Shown here: positions 9,057 through 17,205 of the stretch, in pieces
How the letters are laid out: the number at the start of each line of letters is the position of its first letter
How positions within the stretch are numbered: the stretch's first letter is position 1
Source: Bacteroides sp.
Lineage (GTDB): Bacteria; Bacteroidota; Bacteroidia; Bacteroidales; Bacteroidaceae
NCBI GenBank assembly: GCA_015060705.1
Contig: SUXY01000002.1
Span: 27,242-91,241, forward strand
Direction: 5' to 3'
Length of the DNA stretch: 64,000 bases
Notes under the pieces: generated by a model
Told to the model about the DNA's origin: nothing
What the model saw: only the letters and a program-made list of their open reading frames with translations
The model's database searches: none
Translations under genes and position numbers: made by a program

Positions 9057-9166
9057 CCTTTCATCGATTCCAAAAAAGCTTTCTTTCTTCCTCCGTCATC
9101 CCCGTGGCGTGGATGTAGTCGCACGCCATTCGGGAGAAGGAGCTGGTGTAATGGGGTTGTAGAAAT
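9057..9166 (-). pseudogene. Degraded copy of the small ORF found at 10393-10572
   Basis: Read on the minus strand, the sequence is nearly identical to the middle of the 59-residue ORF at 10393-10572, including SFSRMACDYIHATGMTEEE. It lacks the N-terminal third and ends in a changed frame soon after TEEE (KLFWNR then stop). It lies 7 bp beyond the end of the beta-propeller gene at 9174, the same relative place as the intact copy has to its propeller gene. It is best read as a decayed remnant. Confidence 0.75.
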
Positions 9167-9173
9167 CAATTAT

Positions 9174-10385
9174 TTATTTAAAGTGATAAACAGCTACAAC
9201 CGGATTTCCATCTTCTGGATAATCCTTCAAACAATCCGGGAGATTTTTAATCATCCCTTCTTCTTTCATCCAGGCAATGGTGGCTCCGGAAGTGGCTTGG
9301 ATAGCTACATTCGTTTGAGGATTCCAGTTCTTGAACCACATAGGCAATCCGCCATTCACTTCATTTTCGATGCCCGGATAGGTTGGCCACTCATCATAGT
9401 CCTGATTTTCTTCCAAGCTTATATCGGTTTTCTGACAAAGAACCTTTCCTGTCGATTTCTCGTATGAAAGTAAATACCAATTACCGTTATTGAAGAAGCG
9501 GAAATAAAGATGCTTTGGAGTTTCACAGGCATGTCGTATATAAATCAGTTCCGGATGAGATTCCATGTGAGTTTCAAACAATAGTTTCTTTTCCTCTGAA
9601 GAAGCACCTCTATCCATAATCAAGAACGGCTCAATTCCTTCTTTCGTCATGGTAAACAGGGTGTCATTGCAAGAAACGCCATAGCGGTATCCTTCCTGGC
9701 ATTGGATGAAACAGCCCATGAAGAAACTCGTTTTCTCCAAAGGAGCGACCGAAAGATCCCAGTAATCCTTTTTCATCGACAATGTATCGATAGCGGCTTG
9801 GTCTTGATATCGGAATGTACCGATACCGAAATAAGGTGGAATGTCAAACGGGATATTCTCACGATAGGTTTCTGCTACCCAATCCAAGCCATCTCCACCG
9901 GCATAATTTACCCAACGTCCGTTTCTGTTTATTTTCTTCTCAAATTTTCCGTCGAAGGTAAACACACTGATGTTCTCGGCCTCAGACACGTATAGCTTCT
10001 GTTCCTTCTCGTTAGTCCATATAGTGAATCCCGGTGTCTGCAATCTGCCTGGTCCGTCTCCCTGTTGAGTAATTGTACGGATATATTTGCCATCGCGGCT
10101 GAACTGAAACAATTTGAATTCTTCGAAAGTTTGGACAAAAAAGAATTTATCCGTCATGGCGATATCTACAATAGTCCCAATCAAAGAAGCATCGTCATCC
10201 GTCAGTTCCAAAGGAACGTATTCGATATGTTTGATTTCATCCGTACCGATTGAAATCTTGTCCGTATGATTCAAATACTCCTTGAATGGAATGCGTGGAA
10301 GACCAGTGCTTCCCTTTTCTTCTGTACAACTTGTCATACAATACATGCTTAAAAGCATGAGACATACATAACTAAACTTTTTCAT
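9174..10385 (-). CDS. 6-bladed beta-propeller lipoprotein
   Basis: 403 residues with a lipoprotein signal (LSMYCMTSC, so the mature protein starts at Cys20). The body shows repeated short beta-blade patterns such as FQFSRDGKYIRTI, KLYVSEAENISVFTFDGKF and GDGPGRLQTPGF, typical of the 6-bladed propeller family widespread in Bacteroidetes (DUF4934-like). It is probably attached to the outer membrane or periplasmic face. The function of this family is unknown. It is the third gene of an operon, after the related propeller at 10577 and the small ORF at 10393, with only 7 bp between. A second, degraded small-ORF copy follows it. Confidence 0.8.
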   Translation of the reverse strand: MKKFSYVCLMLLSMYCMTSCTEEKGSTGLPRIPFKEYLNHTDKISIGTDEIKHIEYVPLELTDDDASLIGTIVDIAMTDKFFFVQTFEEFKLFQFSRDGKYIRTITQQGDGPGRLQTPGFTIWTNEKEQKLYVSEAENISVFTFDGKFEKKINRNGRWVNYAGGDGLDWVAETYRENIPFDIPPYFGIGTFRYQDQAAIDTLSMKKDYWDLSVAPLEKTSFFMGCFIQCQEGYRYGVSCNDTLFTMTKEGIEPFLIMDRGASSEEKKLLFETHMESHPELIYIRHACETPKHLYFRFFNNGNWYLLSYEKSTGKVLCQKTDISLEENQDYDEWPTYPGIENEVNGGLPMWFKNWNPQTNVAIQATSGATIAWMKEEGMIKNLPDCLKDYPEDGNPVVAVYHFK

Positions 10386-10392
10386 AAACCAT

Positions 10393-10572
10393 TTATTCTT
10401 TTGTTGTTAATTCCATACTTTTACTATCCCTCATCGCTTCCAACAAAGCTTCCACTTCTTCCTCCGTCATCCCCGTGGCGTGGATGTAGTCGCACGCCAT
10501 TCGGGAGAAGGAACCGTTGTAGTGGATTTGAAGAAATTCGTCCAATAGTCCTTTTATGGTTTCGTTGTTCAT
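10393..10572 (-). CDS. Small conserved protein of 59 residues, intact copy
   Basis: The start is taken as the ATG at 10572 (MNNETIKGLLDEFL), only 4 bp after the stop of the upstream propeller gene. A longer version starting at 10605 would overlap that gene. The product is small, acidic and predicted mostly helical (TEEEVEALLEAMRDSKSMEL), without signal peptide or membrane segment. I do not recognise its function. Two damaged copies of the same sequence lie at 9057-9166 and 12989-13125. The repeated pairing with propeller lipoprotein genes suggests a two-gene module that has been duplicated. Confidence 0.6.
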   Translation of the reverse strand: MNNETIKGLLDEFLQIHYNGSFSRMACDYIHATGMTEEEVEALLEAMRDSKSMELTTKE

Positions 10573-10576
10573 ATAG

Positions 10577-11815
10577 TTATTCTTTTTTAAATGTACACAG
10601 AACAATTACATCATTACTGTCTTCGTGCAGCGAATTCTTTAGGTGAGTAATTCGTTCACGGACAGAATTGTCCATTGACGTATTTTTATTTAGGACTTCT
10701 TCCAATTGTTCTTTTAACTTCAAGGCATCATTGAATCGGAAGAATACATAATTGTCCTTCATCGAATAACGAAAGTTGACACCACTTACTTCAAGGCCAC
10801 CTAAATAATCATTGATCAAACGAATATATCGAGCCTTCCCCGTTTTCTTCTCTACCTGTACCAATCGGTTCGTTTCCATGTTCTGCGGAGCAATGAGTTT
10901 TCCTTCCTTATATCTTTGGTAAGTTGTGTAATAATGCAATGGTGACTCCGTAGAGAATACCAAATTACACTCATCGTGAGGAAAATTTGTGGTATAAGCC
11001 GGATAAAAATGGTTCGTAGCCTTATTGTAATGGTATAAGGTGTCCTTTATGTAAACTTTGGCCTGCTTGATACAAAAAGTGTAAATGGGAGAGTCTTTTG
11101 TGACATGCGATACATAGATTCTATTATGCGCATTAATTTCATTTGGCATCACGAGATGGCCGGGGGAAATGCCTTTTGAAACATTCCCTTTCAAATCTTG
11201 TTGCCAACAAAGATATGGATCAGCTTCAGTTTCTATGCTATTTCTAAATCGTGGTAAAACCCCGTTACTTTTGGGTGACACAAATACCAAAGCACTGTCT
11301 TTATTTTCACTCAAATAGACTTCTTTCCATGAAGGTATCATCGGTAATTGGATAGCTTCATCGGGTAAATGCTTTCCGTTCCAATCGTAAGCAACAATAT
11401 GGTCTAATACCATATCCGAGAGATAGACTCTTTTGTTCTGTTCGTCTATGATTCCTCCATCTACAATGAAATACTCACCCGGTCCTTGACCGCGGTTCCC
11501 GATATTACTAATGAATTTACCATCCGAACGCCGGAATAGCTTGGCGTGTTTACCATTGGTTATCAACAAATAATTATCACTGACCATTAATTGGTGAATG
11601 GCCATGTATGCTTCGCTAGCTGTATCCAGTTGAATGATTTCTACCGATTCCATCAAGTCTGAAAAATAGACGGTATGTATTTCGTCATCCAAAGTAGTGA
11701 TATCAAGAGAAAACAATTCTCTTTCTTTCACGCCAACCGAATGGTTGTCCGATTGGCTAGTGCAAGCCGATAGTGCTAGCATCAAGCATAAGAATAAAAT
11801 GTTGTTCTTCATCAT
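10577..11815 (-). CDS. 6-bladed beta-propeller lipoprotein
   Basis: 412 residues with a lipoprotein signal (ALSACTSQ, Cys18). The propeller patterns GKHAKLFRRSDGKFISNIGNRGQGPGEY and VYLSDMVLDHIVAYDWNGK resemble the neighbour at 9174 in layout, though the two are clearly diverged. It is the first gene of a three-gene operon transcribed from the promoter at 11845-11875. The protein is probably surface or periplasmic, and no catalytic motif is visible. Its function is unknown, as for the rest of this family. Confidence 0.8.
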   Translation of the reverse strand: MMKNNILFLCLMLALSACTSQSDNHSVGVKERELFSLDITTLDDEIHTVYFSDLMESVEIIQLDTASEAYMAIHQLMVSDNYLLITNGKHAKLFRRSDGKFISNIGNRGQGPGEYFIVDGGIIDEQNKRVYLSDMVLDHIVAYDWNGKHLPDEAIQLPMIPSWKEVYLSENKDSALVFVSPKSNGVLPRFRNSIETEADPYLCWQQDLKGNVSKGISPGHLVMPNEINAHNRIYVSHVTKDSPIYTFCIKQAKVYIKDTLYHYNKATNHFYPAYTTNFPHDECNLVFSTESPLHYYTTYQRYKEGKLIAPQNMETNRLVQVEKKTGKARYIRLINDYLGGLEVSGVNFRYSMKDNYVFFRFNDALKLKEQLEEVLNKNTSMDNSVRERITHLKNSLHEDSNDVIVLCTFKKE

Positions 11816-11844
11816 AGTATGTTTATTGTTCTGTTTATCTCAGA

Positions 11845-11875
11845 CAAAGTTAGAGATAAAAAGTGATAAAACAAA
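11845..11875 (-). promoter_or_regulatory. Promoter of the beta-propeller operon
   Basis: On the minus strand a TTTG -33 box (11872-11875) and TAACTTTG -7 box (11845-11852) are separated by exactly 19 bp. This is the best match to the Bacteroidetes housekeeping promoter in the window. It lies 29 bp upstream of the start codon. Confidence 0.8.
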
Positions 11876-12052
11876 AAAACGGGTGCGGACAAATGAAAAC
11901 TTTGTTTTCTGTTGATAATCAAATGAATAAGTTGTTCTATAGCCTCATTTTTGAGGTGTCATGCGGACAACCGAGGCTTCGGAAAAGTCGTTTGTCCATG
12001 TTTTGATAAGCCATGGGGCGAATTCAATTTGCAAAAGGATTGGAAAGGGGAG
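11876..12052. other. Intergenic sequence without recognisable gene
   Basis: This is part of a 305-bp gap between the propeller operon and the KilA-N gene. It holds a weak hairpin around 11964-11998 (GGACAA ... TTGTCC arms with an inner CCGA/TCGG). No convincing ORF is present. Confidence 0.5.
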
Positions 12053-12095
12053 AAAAACATCATCCCCACTATCCTTGATTATGGTAATGGGGATG
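12053..12095 (-). terminator. Probable terminator of the KilA-N gene
   Basis: An 8-bp stem CATCCCCA/TGGGGATG (12061-12068 with 12088-12095) has a partly paired loop. On the minus strand it is followed by a short T run, 26 bp after the KilA-N stop codon. Confidence 0.6.
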
Positions 12096-12120
12096 AGAGA
12101 AAACTTGTAATGATAAAGAT

Positions 12121-12921
12121 TTATTTCAATAATTTCCGCTGCTCGTCATTTCCGAGAACACTCATCTGATGAATGGCGATTTGATTTAACTTAATCAGTC
12201 GTTCGGATTGTGGAATGCCTTGGTCTATGAAAACGGCATTCAAGTTTTCCATATTCGAAAGACAAATCAACTCGTTGATACTTGCATAATCACGGATATT
12301 TCCTTTCAAATCAGGATTCTCATCACGCCATTGTTTGGCTGTTTTACCGAACATGGCCACATTAAGCACATCCGCTTCTTCAGCATAGATTATGCTTGCC
12401 TGTTGTGAAGTTACCTCTTCAGGTATAAGATGCTGCTTAATGGCATCGGTATGAATACGATAATTGATTTTGGATAGTTCACGTTTGGCAGACCAACCTA
12501 ATTGTTTCTGTTCTTCGGATTTCAGGCGTTGGAATTCTCGTATCAAATATACTTTAAATTCGGGACTAATCCACATGGCAAATTCAAAAGCGATATCTTT
12601 ATGTGCATATGTACCACCATAACGGCCTGCTTTAGATATTATTCCGATAGCTTTTGTCTTTTCCATCCATTCCTTGACGCTTAGTCGATAGCTGTTCAGT
12701 CCTGCTTGACTTTTAATTATGTCGAATTCGACACAATTAAACTTGGGGTTATTCAATTGTTCCCAAATGCCAAGAAATTCTACCGTATTTCGATTTCGCA
12801 ACCAATTAGAAAAAAAGAATTCTCCATCTTTTGCTTTAAGCATATCGGTTAAACTGATGTAATCTTGCTCGTCAACTTTCACTATAGATACTTCAGTGTC
12901 TTTCACTATAATCTTTACCAT
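12121..12921 (-). CDS. KilA-N domain protein
   Basis: 266 residues. The N-terminal half matches the KilA-N DNA-binding module in order: YISLTDMLKAKDGEFFFSNWLRNRNTVEFLGIWEQL, then KEWMEKTKAIGIISKAGRYGGTYAHKDIAFEFAMWISPEFKVYLIREF in pieces. The C-terminal half is helical, with no recognised domain. KilA-N proteins are common in phages and mobile islands and bind DNA. Here the gene stands alone, with its own promoter and terminator and no phage structural genes nearby. It probably arrived as a single cargo gene between small-ORF remnants. It is not essential-looking, and its role in the host is unknown. Confidence 0.85.
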   Translation of the reverse strand: MVKIIVKDTEVSIVKVDEQDYISLTDMLKAKDGEFFFSNWLRNRNTVEFLGIWEQLNNPKFNCVEFDIIKSQAGLNSYRLSVKEWMEKTKAIGIISKAGRYGGTYAHKDIAFEFAMWISPEFKVYLIREFQRLKSEEQKQLGWSAKRELSKINYRIHTDAIKQHLIPEEVTSQQASIIYAEEADVLNVAMFGKTAKQWRDENPDLKGNIRDYASINELICLSNMENLNAVFIDQGIPQSERLIKLNQIAIHQMSVLGNDEQRKLLK

Positions 12922-12969
12922 TATAACCTCCTTATTTAATTGTTTGTATTTAATAAATCATTTCATGTG

Positions 12970-12977
12970 CAAAGATA
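12970..12977 (-). promoter_or_regulatory. -7 box of the KilA-N gene
   Basis: The minus strand reads TATCTTTG 49 bp upstream of the KilA-N start codon, matching TAnnTTTG. No clear -33 box was found. Confidence 0.55.
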
Positions 12978-12988
12978 AGAATTATAAT

Positions 12989-13125
12989 TCATAACTCATA
13001 ATTCACGGCCTTCTTCATCGCCTCCAACAAAGCTTCCACTTCTTCCTCCGTCATCCCCGTGGCGTGGATGTAGTCGCACGCCATTAGGGAGAAAGAGCTG
13101 TTGTAGTAGTTTGTAGAAATAAAAT
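12989..13125 (-). pseudogene. Third copy of the small ORF, 5'-truncated
   Basis: The minus strand repeats the small ORF from the HYNGSFSRM region onward. From the ATG at 13084 it reads MACDYIHATGMTEEEVEALL and continues to a stop at 12989, 31 residues in all. The N-terminal third of the intact copy is missing. In place of it, the signal-peptide start at 13170 runs directly into the repeat, ending in a TAATG stop/start overlap at 13084. It is probably a remnant, although translation of the 31-residue peptide cannot be excluded. Confidence 0.65.
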
Positions 13126-13170
13126 TACCAATGCCATACAAATCAATAATCTAAAAACTAGTTTCTTCAT
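13084..13170 (-). pseudogene. Orphan signal-peptide remnant of a lost gene
   Basis: The ATG at 13170 opens a 28-codon frame beginning MKKLVFRLLICMALVILF, a typical signal peptide. It runs into small-ORF sequence and stops at 13084. This is what would remain if a secreted or lipoprotein gene, such as a third beta-propeller, were deleted up to the following small-ORF copy. Confidence 0.5.
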
Positions 13171-13313
13171 AAGAATTCAATATTCTATATTATTACTGAC
13201 GCGTTTATTTTTTAAACAAACTTCGTTCTTTGGCAAACGATATAAAGTCTCAAAAACAACGTATGCTTTATCCTCTAAAAAAGTCCTTTCCTACACAAAA
13301 TTTCAATCATCTG

Positions 13314-13678
13314 CTTACACTCCTGTCACCGGGACTTAACTGGTTGTAATTCATCGTGAAAGGGGTGGCAGGAGGGTACAACCATCGTGCCACTCCTGTC
13401 ACCTACGAACGTTCGCTGAAAGATGATACATCTTACCTCGACAAGATGTATCATCTTACTGCGATAAGATGCTACATCTTCCAGCGGAAGCCCGTATACG
13501 TTGTCTTTTCCTGATCAGTTAGACAGTTTTCTATTTCATTAACTATATTAATAGACACTTCTTCTTGAAGCCAACTGAAAATCTTGTCAATGCACGGGTG
13601 GCACGACGGTTGCACGACTCGTGCCACCGTATTTTCCCTGAGAGACAAGCATTTACATCCCATTGACAGGAGTGTAAG
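13314..13678. mobile_element. 365-bp non-coding element bounded by 15-bp inverted repeats
   Basis: The boundaries CTTACACTCCTGTCA (13314-13328) and its exact complement (13664-13678) form perfect 15-bp terminal inverted repeats. Inside lie another CACTCCTGTCAC (from about 13391), a perfect 15-bp inverted repeat AAGATGATACATCTT/AAGATGTATCATCTT (13420-13434, 13443-13457) and a third near-copy at 13466-13480. A perfect 10-bp GGTGGCACGA hairpin lies at 13597-13628. No transposase is present. It could be a MITE-like element or the scar of a larger one. The 63-codon frame inside (13472-13663, minus) is not convincing as a gene. Confidence 0.5.
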
Positions 13679-13721
13679 GAGATTCCCTGAATTTCTTGGG
13701 AAAGAGGAAGATTTCCTGCTT

Positions 13722-16700
13722 CTATCCTTCCAAACTCACAATTTCTTGCAGAATACTTACCGCTGTCTCCACATTTTCCACATTCTTCACCACCATGCTG
13801 CGCTTGCCGTTCTGCTCACGAAGATTACAGAAACGAGGGTTGCGGCCCATGTATCCGATAACCTTTCCAAAAGCGGCACTCTGATAGTACGGACTATCGG
13901 GATTGCTCACAAAGAACAAAGTCATTCTTCCAGCTTTCAGGAAAATCTTTTCGGCTCCCAAACGCTTGGCTAGACGACGGAGCGGCACAATGCGGAGCAA
14001 TTCCTGAGCTTCGGGTGGAACCTTACCGAAACGGTCTTCCAAGCGAGACTTGAAATCGAGGACATCCTTGTCCAATTCCAATCCGTCGAGTTCCCGATAG
14101 AGCAACATACGCTCGCTACTGCTCGGAATGTATTCGTTCGGGAAGAGCAATTCGAGGTCGCTTTCCACCTGACACTCACTCACGAAATCTTCGCCACTGA
14201 TTTTCTCTTCTCCGGCAGCTTGAAGTTCCTCGGCATAGAGTTCGCTGAACTCGTCTTCCTTCAGTTCCTTCACGGCTTCTGCCAAAATCTTCTGATAGGT
14301 TTCATACCCTAAATCGGCGATGAATCCACTCTGTTCAGCACCCAACATATTTCCTGCTCCACGGATATCCAAGTCCTGCATGGCGATGTGGATACCGCTA
14401 CCCAAATCGCTGAAGTTCTCGATGGCCTGCAAACGGCGCTTGGCTTCGGGAGTCAACGAGCTGAGTGGTGGAGCCAACAAATAACAGAAGGCTTTCCGAT
14501 TGCTTCGACCCACTCGCCCACGCATCTGATGCAAATCACTCAAGCCGAAGTTCTGAGCGGCATTGATGATGATGGTATTGGCATTCGGAATATCGATACC
14601 ACTCTCGATGATGGTCGTAGCCAAAAGCACATCGTAATCGTAATTGACGAAATCGTAGATAATCTTTTCCAACTCTTCGGGCTTCATCTGACCATGACCG
14701 ATGCATACACGGCAATCCGGAATATGACGCAAGATAAGTGCCTTCAACTCCTGCAGATTCTGAATGCGGTTGTTCACGAAGAACACCTGACCATTGCGGC
14801 TCATCTCGAAATTGATGGCCTCGGTAATGATTTCCTCGTTGAACGTGTGCACCTCTGTCTGAATGGGATAACGATTGGGTGGAGGTGTCTGGATGACGGA
14901 CAAGTCACGGGCTCCCATGAGCGAGAACTGCAAGGTACGCGGAATCGGGGTAGCGGTCATGGTGAGGGTATCGACATTCACCTTCAGCTGGCGAAGCTTT
15001 TCCTTTACACTCACTCCAAACTTCTGTTCCTCGTCGATAATCAGCAATCCCAAATCCTTGAACTTCACACTCTTTCCAATCAGTTTGTGTGTACCGATCA
15101 AGACATTGATCTCGCCATTCGCCAGTTCCTTCAAGATGCGGGAAGTGTCCTTAGCGGAACGGGCACGGCTCAGGTATTCCACCTTACAAGGGAATTCCTT
15201 CAACCGCTCACTGAATGTCTGATAATGCTGGTACGCCAACACGGTGGTAGGTACAAGTACCGCTACTTGTTTGTTGTCCGTAGCTGCCTTGAATGCCGCA
15301 CGAACCGCCACTTCGGTCTTGCCAAAGCCCACATCACCACATACCAAGCGGTCCATCGGACGGTTGCTTTCCATATCGGCCTTCACATCGTTGGTGGCTT
15401 TCAATTGGTCGGGCGTATCTTCGTAGAGGAAGCTCGCCTCCAATTCATGTTGCAAGAAACTATCGGGCGTATAAGCAAAGCCCTGTTCCTGCTTACGTTG
15501 GGAATACAGCTTGATCAGGTCGCGGGCGATGTCCTTGATTTTGGTCTTCGTACGCTCCTTGATTTTCTCCCAAGCGCCCGTACCGAGCTTGTTGATACGG
15601 GGAGGTTCACCCTCCTTGCCCTTGTATTTCGATATCTTGTGCAACGAGTGGATGGATACAAACACCACATCGTCGTTCTGATAAATCAACTTGATGACTT
15701 CTTGTGTAGAATCGCCGTTCGGCAGACGCACCAATCCAGCAAACTTTCCGATGCCATGGTCGATATGTACCACATAGTCACCCGGCTCGAATTGGCTGAG
15801 TTCTTTCAGGGTTAATGCTACCTTACCGTTTCTAGCTCGGTCGCTTCGCAGATTGTATTTATGGAATCGGTCGAATATCTGATGGTCGGTAAAGAAACAG
15901 CTCTTCAGCACATGGTCTGTAAAACCTTCGTGTAAGGTTTTGTTCACATACGTAAAACTAATGTTGTCACCTCTTTCCTCGAAGATGTCCTTCAATCGTT
16001 TGGCTTGCTTTTCGCTATCCGTACAGATATAAAGAGTATATCCCTTTTCCAGGAACTCCTTGAAACAAGTACTTACCAACTCGAAGTTCTTGTGAAATAT
16101 CGGTTGGGCTTGTGTATCGAACTTCAACGTTGCCTGCGGAGTGCCCGTAGGCTTGTTTCCGAATTCTATCCGACGGAAATTCAAGGCATGAAGCATGAAG
16201 GTACCTCCATCAATCAGGTGCTTGCTGATGTTCAGAAGTTCATTCTTATGCTCCTCATCGGCTGCCAATGCCAATGGTGAAACGGCCTCCTCGTAAATCG
16301 TATCAATGCGTTCTCTCACCCAGAAGAAATCCTTCATCGCCAAGATACTATCCTTCGGAATGAAATCGAAGAAGGAAACAAATTCGCCGCTTCCTGCTAC
16401 ACTCAACTCCGGCACAATCGCAATGGACTCTTTCTTCTCTCTAGACAACTGAGTATCGACTTCGAACGTACGGATACTATCAATCTCATCGCCAAAGAAG
16501 TCCACACGGAAAGGATATTCCGACGCATAGGAAAACACATCGACAATGCTACCACGAAGCGCATATTGTCCCGGCTCGTATACATAGTCCACCCGCTCGA
16601 AACCGAACCCCGCCAAGGTATCCATGATGTGATCCACTTCCACCTGCTGACCGACATCCAATTTCAAGGTTCTACTGGAAAGTTCCCGGCTCGACACCAC

Positions 16701-17093
16701 CTTCTCCGCCACCGCTTCCGGACAAGTTACAATGCATACCACATCGCCCTTCTGCAATCGGCTAAGCACTTCGGTACGAAGAATCTCATTCCCGGCATCC
16801 TTCTGTCCATACTTGATGGCCCGACGGTACGATGACGGGAAAAATAAGACATTCTCCTCCCCGTTAATCTGAGTAAGGTCATGATAGAAATAGCCCGCTT
16901 CTTCCACATCGCCTAGAATAAAGACGGTCGTTTGCTTGGCATTTTTCAGATAGGATGAAAAGAAGAGTGGAGAAGCAGAGGCATGCAATCCCCCCAGAAA
17001 AAACGTCTTGACGGACGAATCCTCCAATTGTTTGGCCAATCCCTTGGTATTGGGATGAGCAGCATAGATATGTTGTAATTCTGTTATGTCCAT
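13722..17093 (-). CDS. mfd: Transcription-repair coupling factor Mfd
   Basis: 1123 residues from the ATG at 17093 (MDITELQHIYAAHPNTKG). A longer frame to 17207 exists but would run through the divergent promoter. Domain order is as usual: an N-terminal UvrB-like region, then the RNA-polymerase-interacting CarD-like region around FEPGDYVVHIDHGIGKF. The superfamily 2 motor follows, with Walker A GDVGFGKTEVA, DEEQKFGV and TATPIPRTL, then the helicase C half with QMRGRVGRSNRKAF, and last the TRCF C-terminal domain. It removes RNA polymerase stalled at lesions and recruits UvrA. It is transcribed from its own promoter, with TAATTTTG at 17114-17121 on the minus strand, and is divergent from the TPR gene. 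Confidence 0.97.
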   Translation of the reverse strand: MDITELQHIYAAHPNTKGLAKQLEDSSVKTFFLGGLHASASPLFFSSYLKNAKQTTVFILGDVEEAGYFYHDLTQINGEENVLFFPSSYRRAIKYGQKDAGNEILRTEVLSRLQKGDVVCIVTCPEAVAEKVVSSRELSSRTLKLDVGQQVEVDHIMDTLAGFGFERVDYVYEPGQYALRGSIVDVFSYASEYPFRVDFFGDEIDSIRTFEVDTQLSREKKESIAIVPELSVAGSGEFVSFFDFIPKDSILAMKDFFWVRERIDTIYEEAVSPLALAADEEHKNELLNISKHLIDGGTFMLHALNFRRIEFGNKPTGTPQATLKFDTQAQPIFHKNFELVSTCFKEFLEKGYTLYICTDSEKQAKRLKDIFEERGDNISFTYVNKTLHEGFTDHVLKSCFFTDHQIFDRFHKYNLRSDRARNGKVALTLKELSQFEPGDYVVHIDHGIGKFAGLVRLPNGDSTQEVIKLIYQNDDVVFVSIHSLHKISKYKGKEGEPPRINKLGTGAWEKIKERTKTKIKDIARDLIKLYSQRKQEQGFAYTPDSFLQHELEASFLYEDTPDQLKATNDVKADMESNRPMDRLVCGDVGFGKTEVAVRAAFKAATDNKQVAVLVPTTVLAYQHYQTFSERLKEFPCKVEYLSRARSAKDTSRILKELANGEINVLIGTHKLIGKSVKFKDLGLLIIDEEQKFGVSVKEKLRQLKVNVDTLTMTATPIPRTLQFSLMGARDLSVIQTPPPNRYPIQTEVHTFNEEIITEAINFEMSRNGQVFFVNNRIQNLQELKALILRHIPDCRVCIGHGQMKPEELEKIIYDFVNYDYDVLLATTIIESGIDIPNANTIIINAAQNFGLSDLHQMRGRVGRSNRKAFCYLLAPPLSSLTPEAKRRLQAIENFSDLGSGIHIAMQDLDIRGAGNMLGAEQSGFIADLGYETYQKILAEAVKELKEDEFSELYAEELQAAGEEKISGEDFVSECQVESDLELLFPNEYIPSSSERMLLYRELDGLELDKDVLDFKSRLEDRFGKVPPEAQELLRIVPLRRLAKRLGAEKIFLKAGRMTLFFVSNPDSPYYQSAAFGKVIGYMGRNPRFCNLREQNGKRSMVVKNVENVETAVSILQEIVSLEG

Positions 17094-17174
17094 AAATTTG
17101 TTAAGTCGAACGGCAAAATTAAAAAAATATCCGATTAGTTGGAACGATTTCAAGGAAGTATTTCGGAAAATCGT

Positions 17175-17182
17175 TACATTTG
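17175..17182 (+). promoter_or_regulatory. -7 box of the TPR gene
   Basis: TACATTTG matches TAnnTTTG and ends 23 bp before the start codon at 17206. A divergent minus-strand -7 box for mfd, TAATTTTG, is at 17114-17121. Confidence 0.6.
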
Positions 17183-17205
17183 CAATTCGTAAAAACAGAA
17201 AACTC

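Noticed and set aside
8903..9169. 88-codon minus-strand frame over the DUF362 end and the small-ORF remnant
   Set aside because: It reads the remnant in the wrong frame and crosses the terminator into the antisense of DUF362.
13420..13480. Three AAGATG..CATCTT units considered as a CRISPR-like array
   Set aside because: The units are 15 bp, palindromic and separated by only 8 bp. There are no spacers of normal length and no cas genes.
13472..13663. 63-codon minus-strand frame (MGCKCLSLREN...) within the 365-bp element
   Set aside because: It spans strong palindromes, has no start context or recognisable domain, and its Cys/Arg-rich composition looks like chance translation of structured DNA.
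14388..15815. 475-codon plus-strand frame opposite mfd
   Set aside because: It is a shadow of the conserved mfd gene, with no start signal and no recognisable domain. Long antisense frames are common opposite such genes here.
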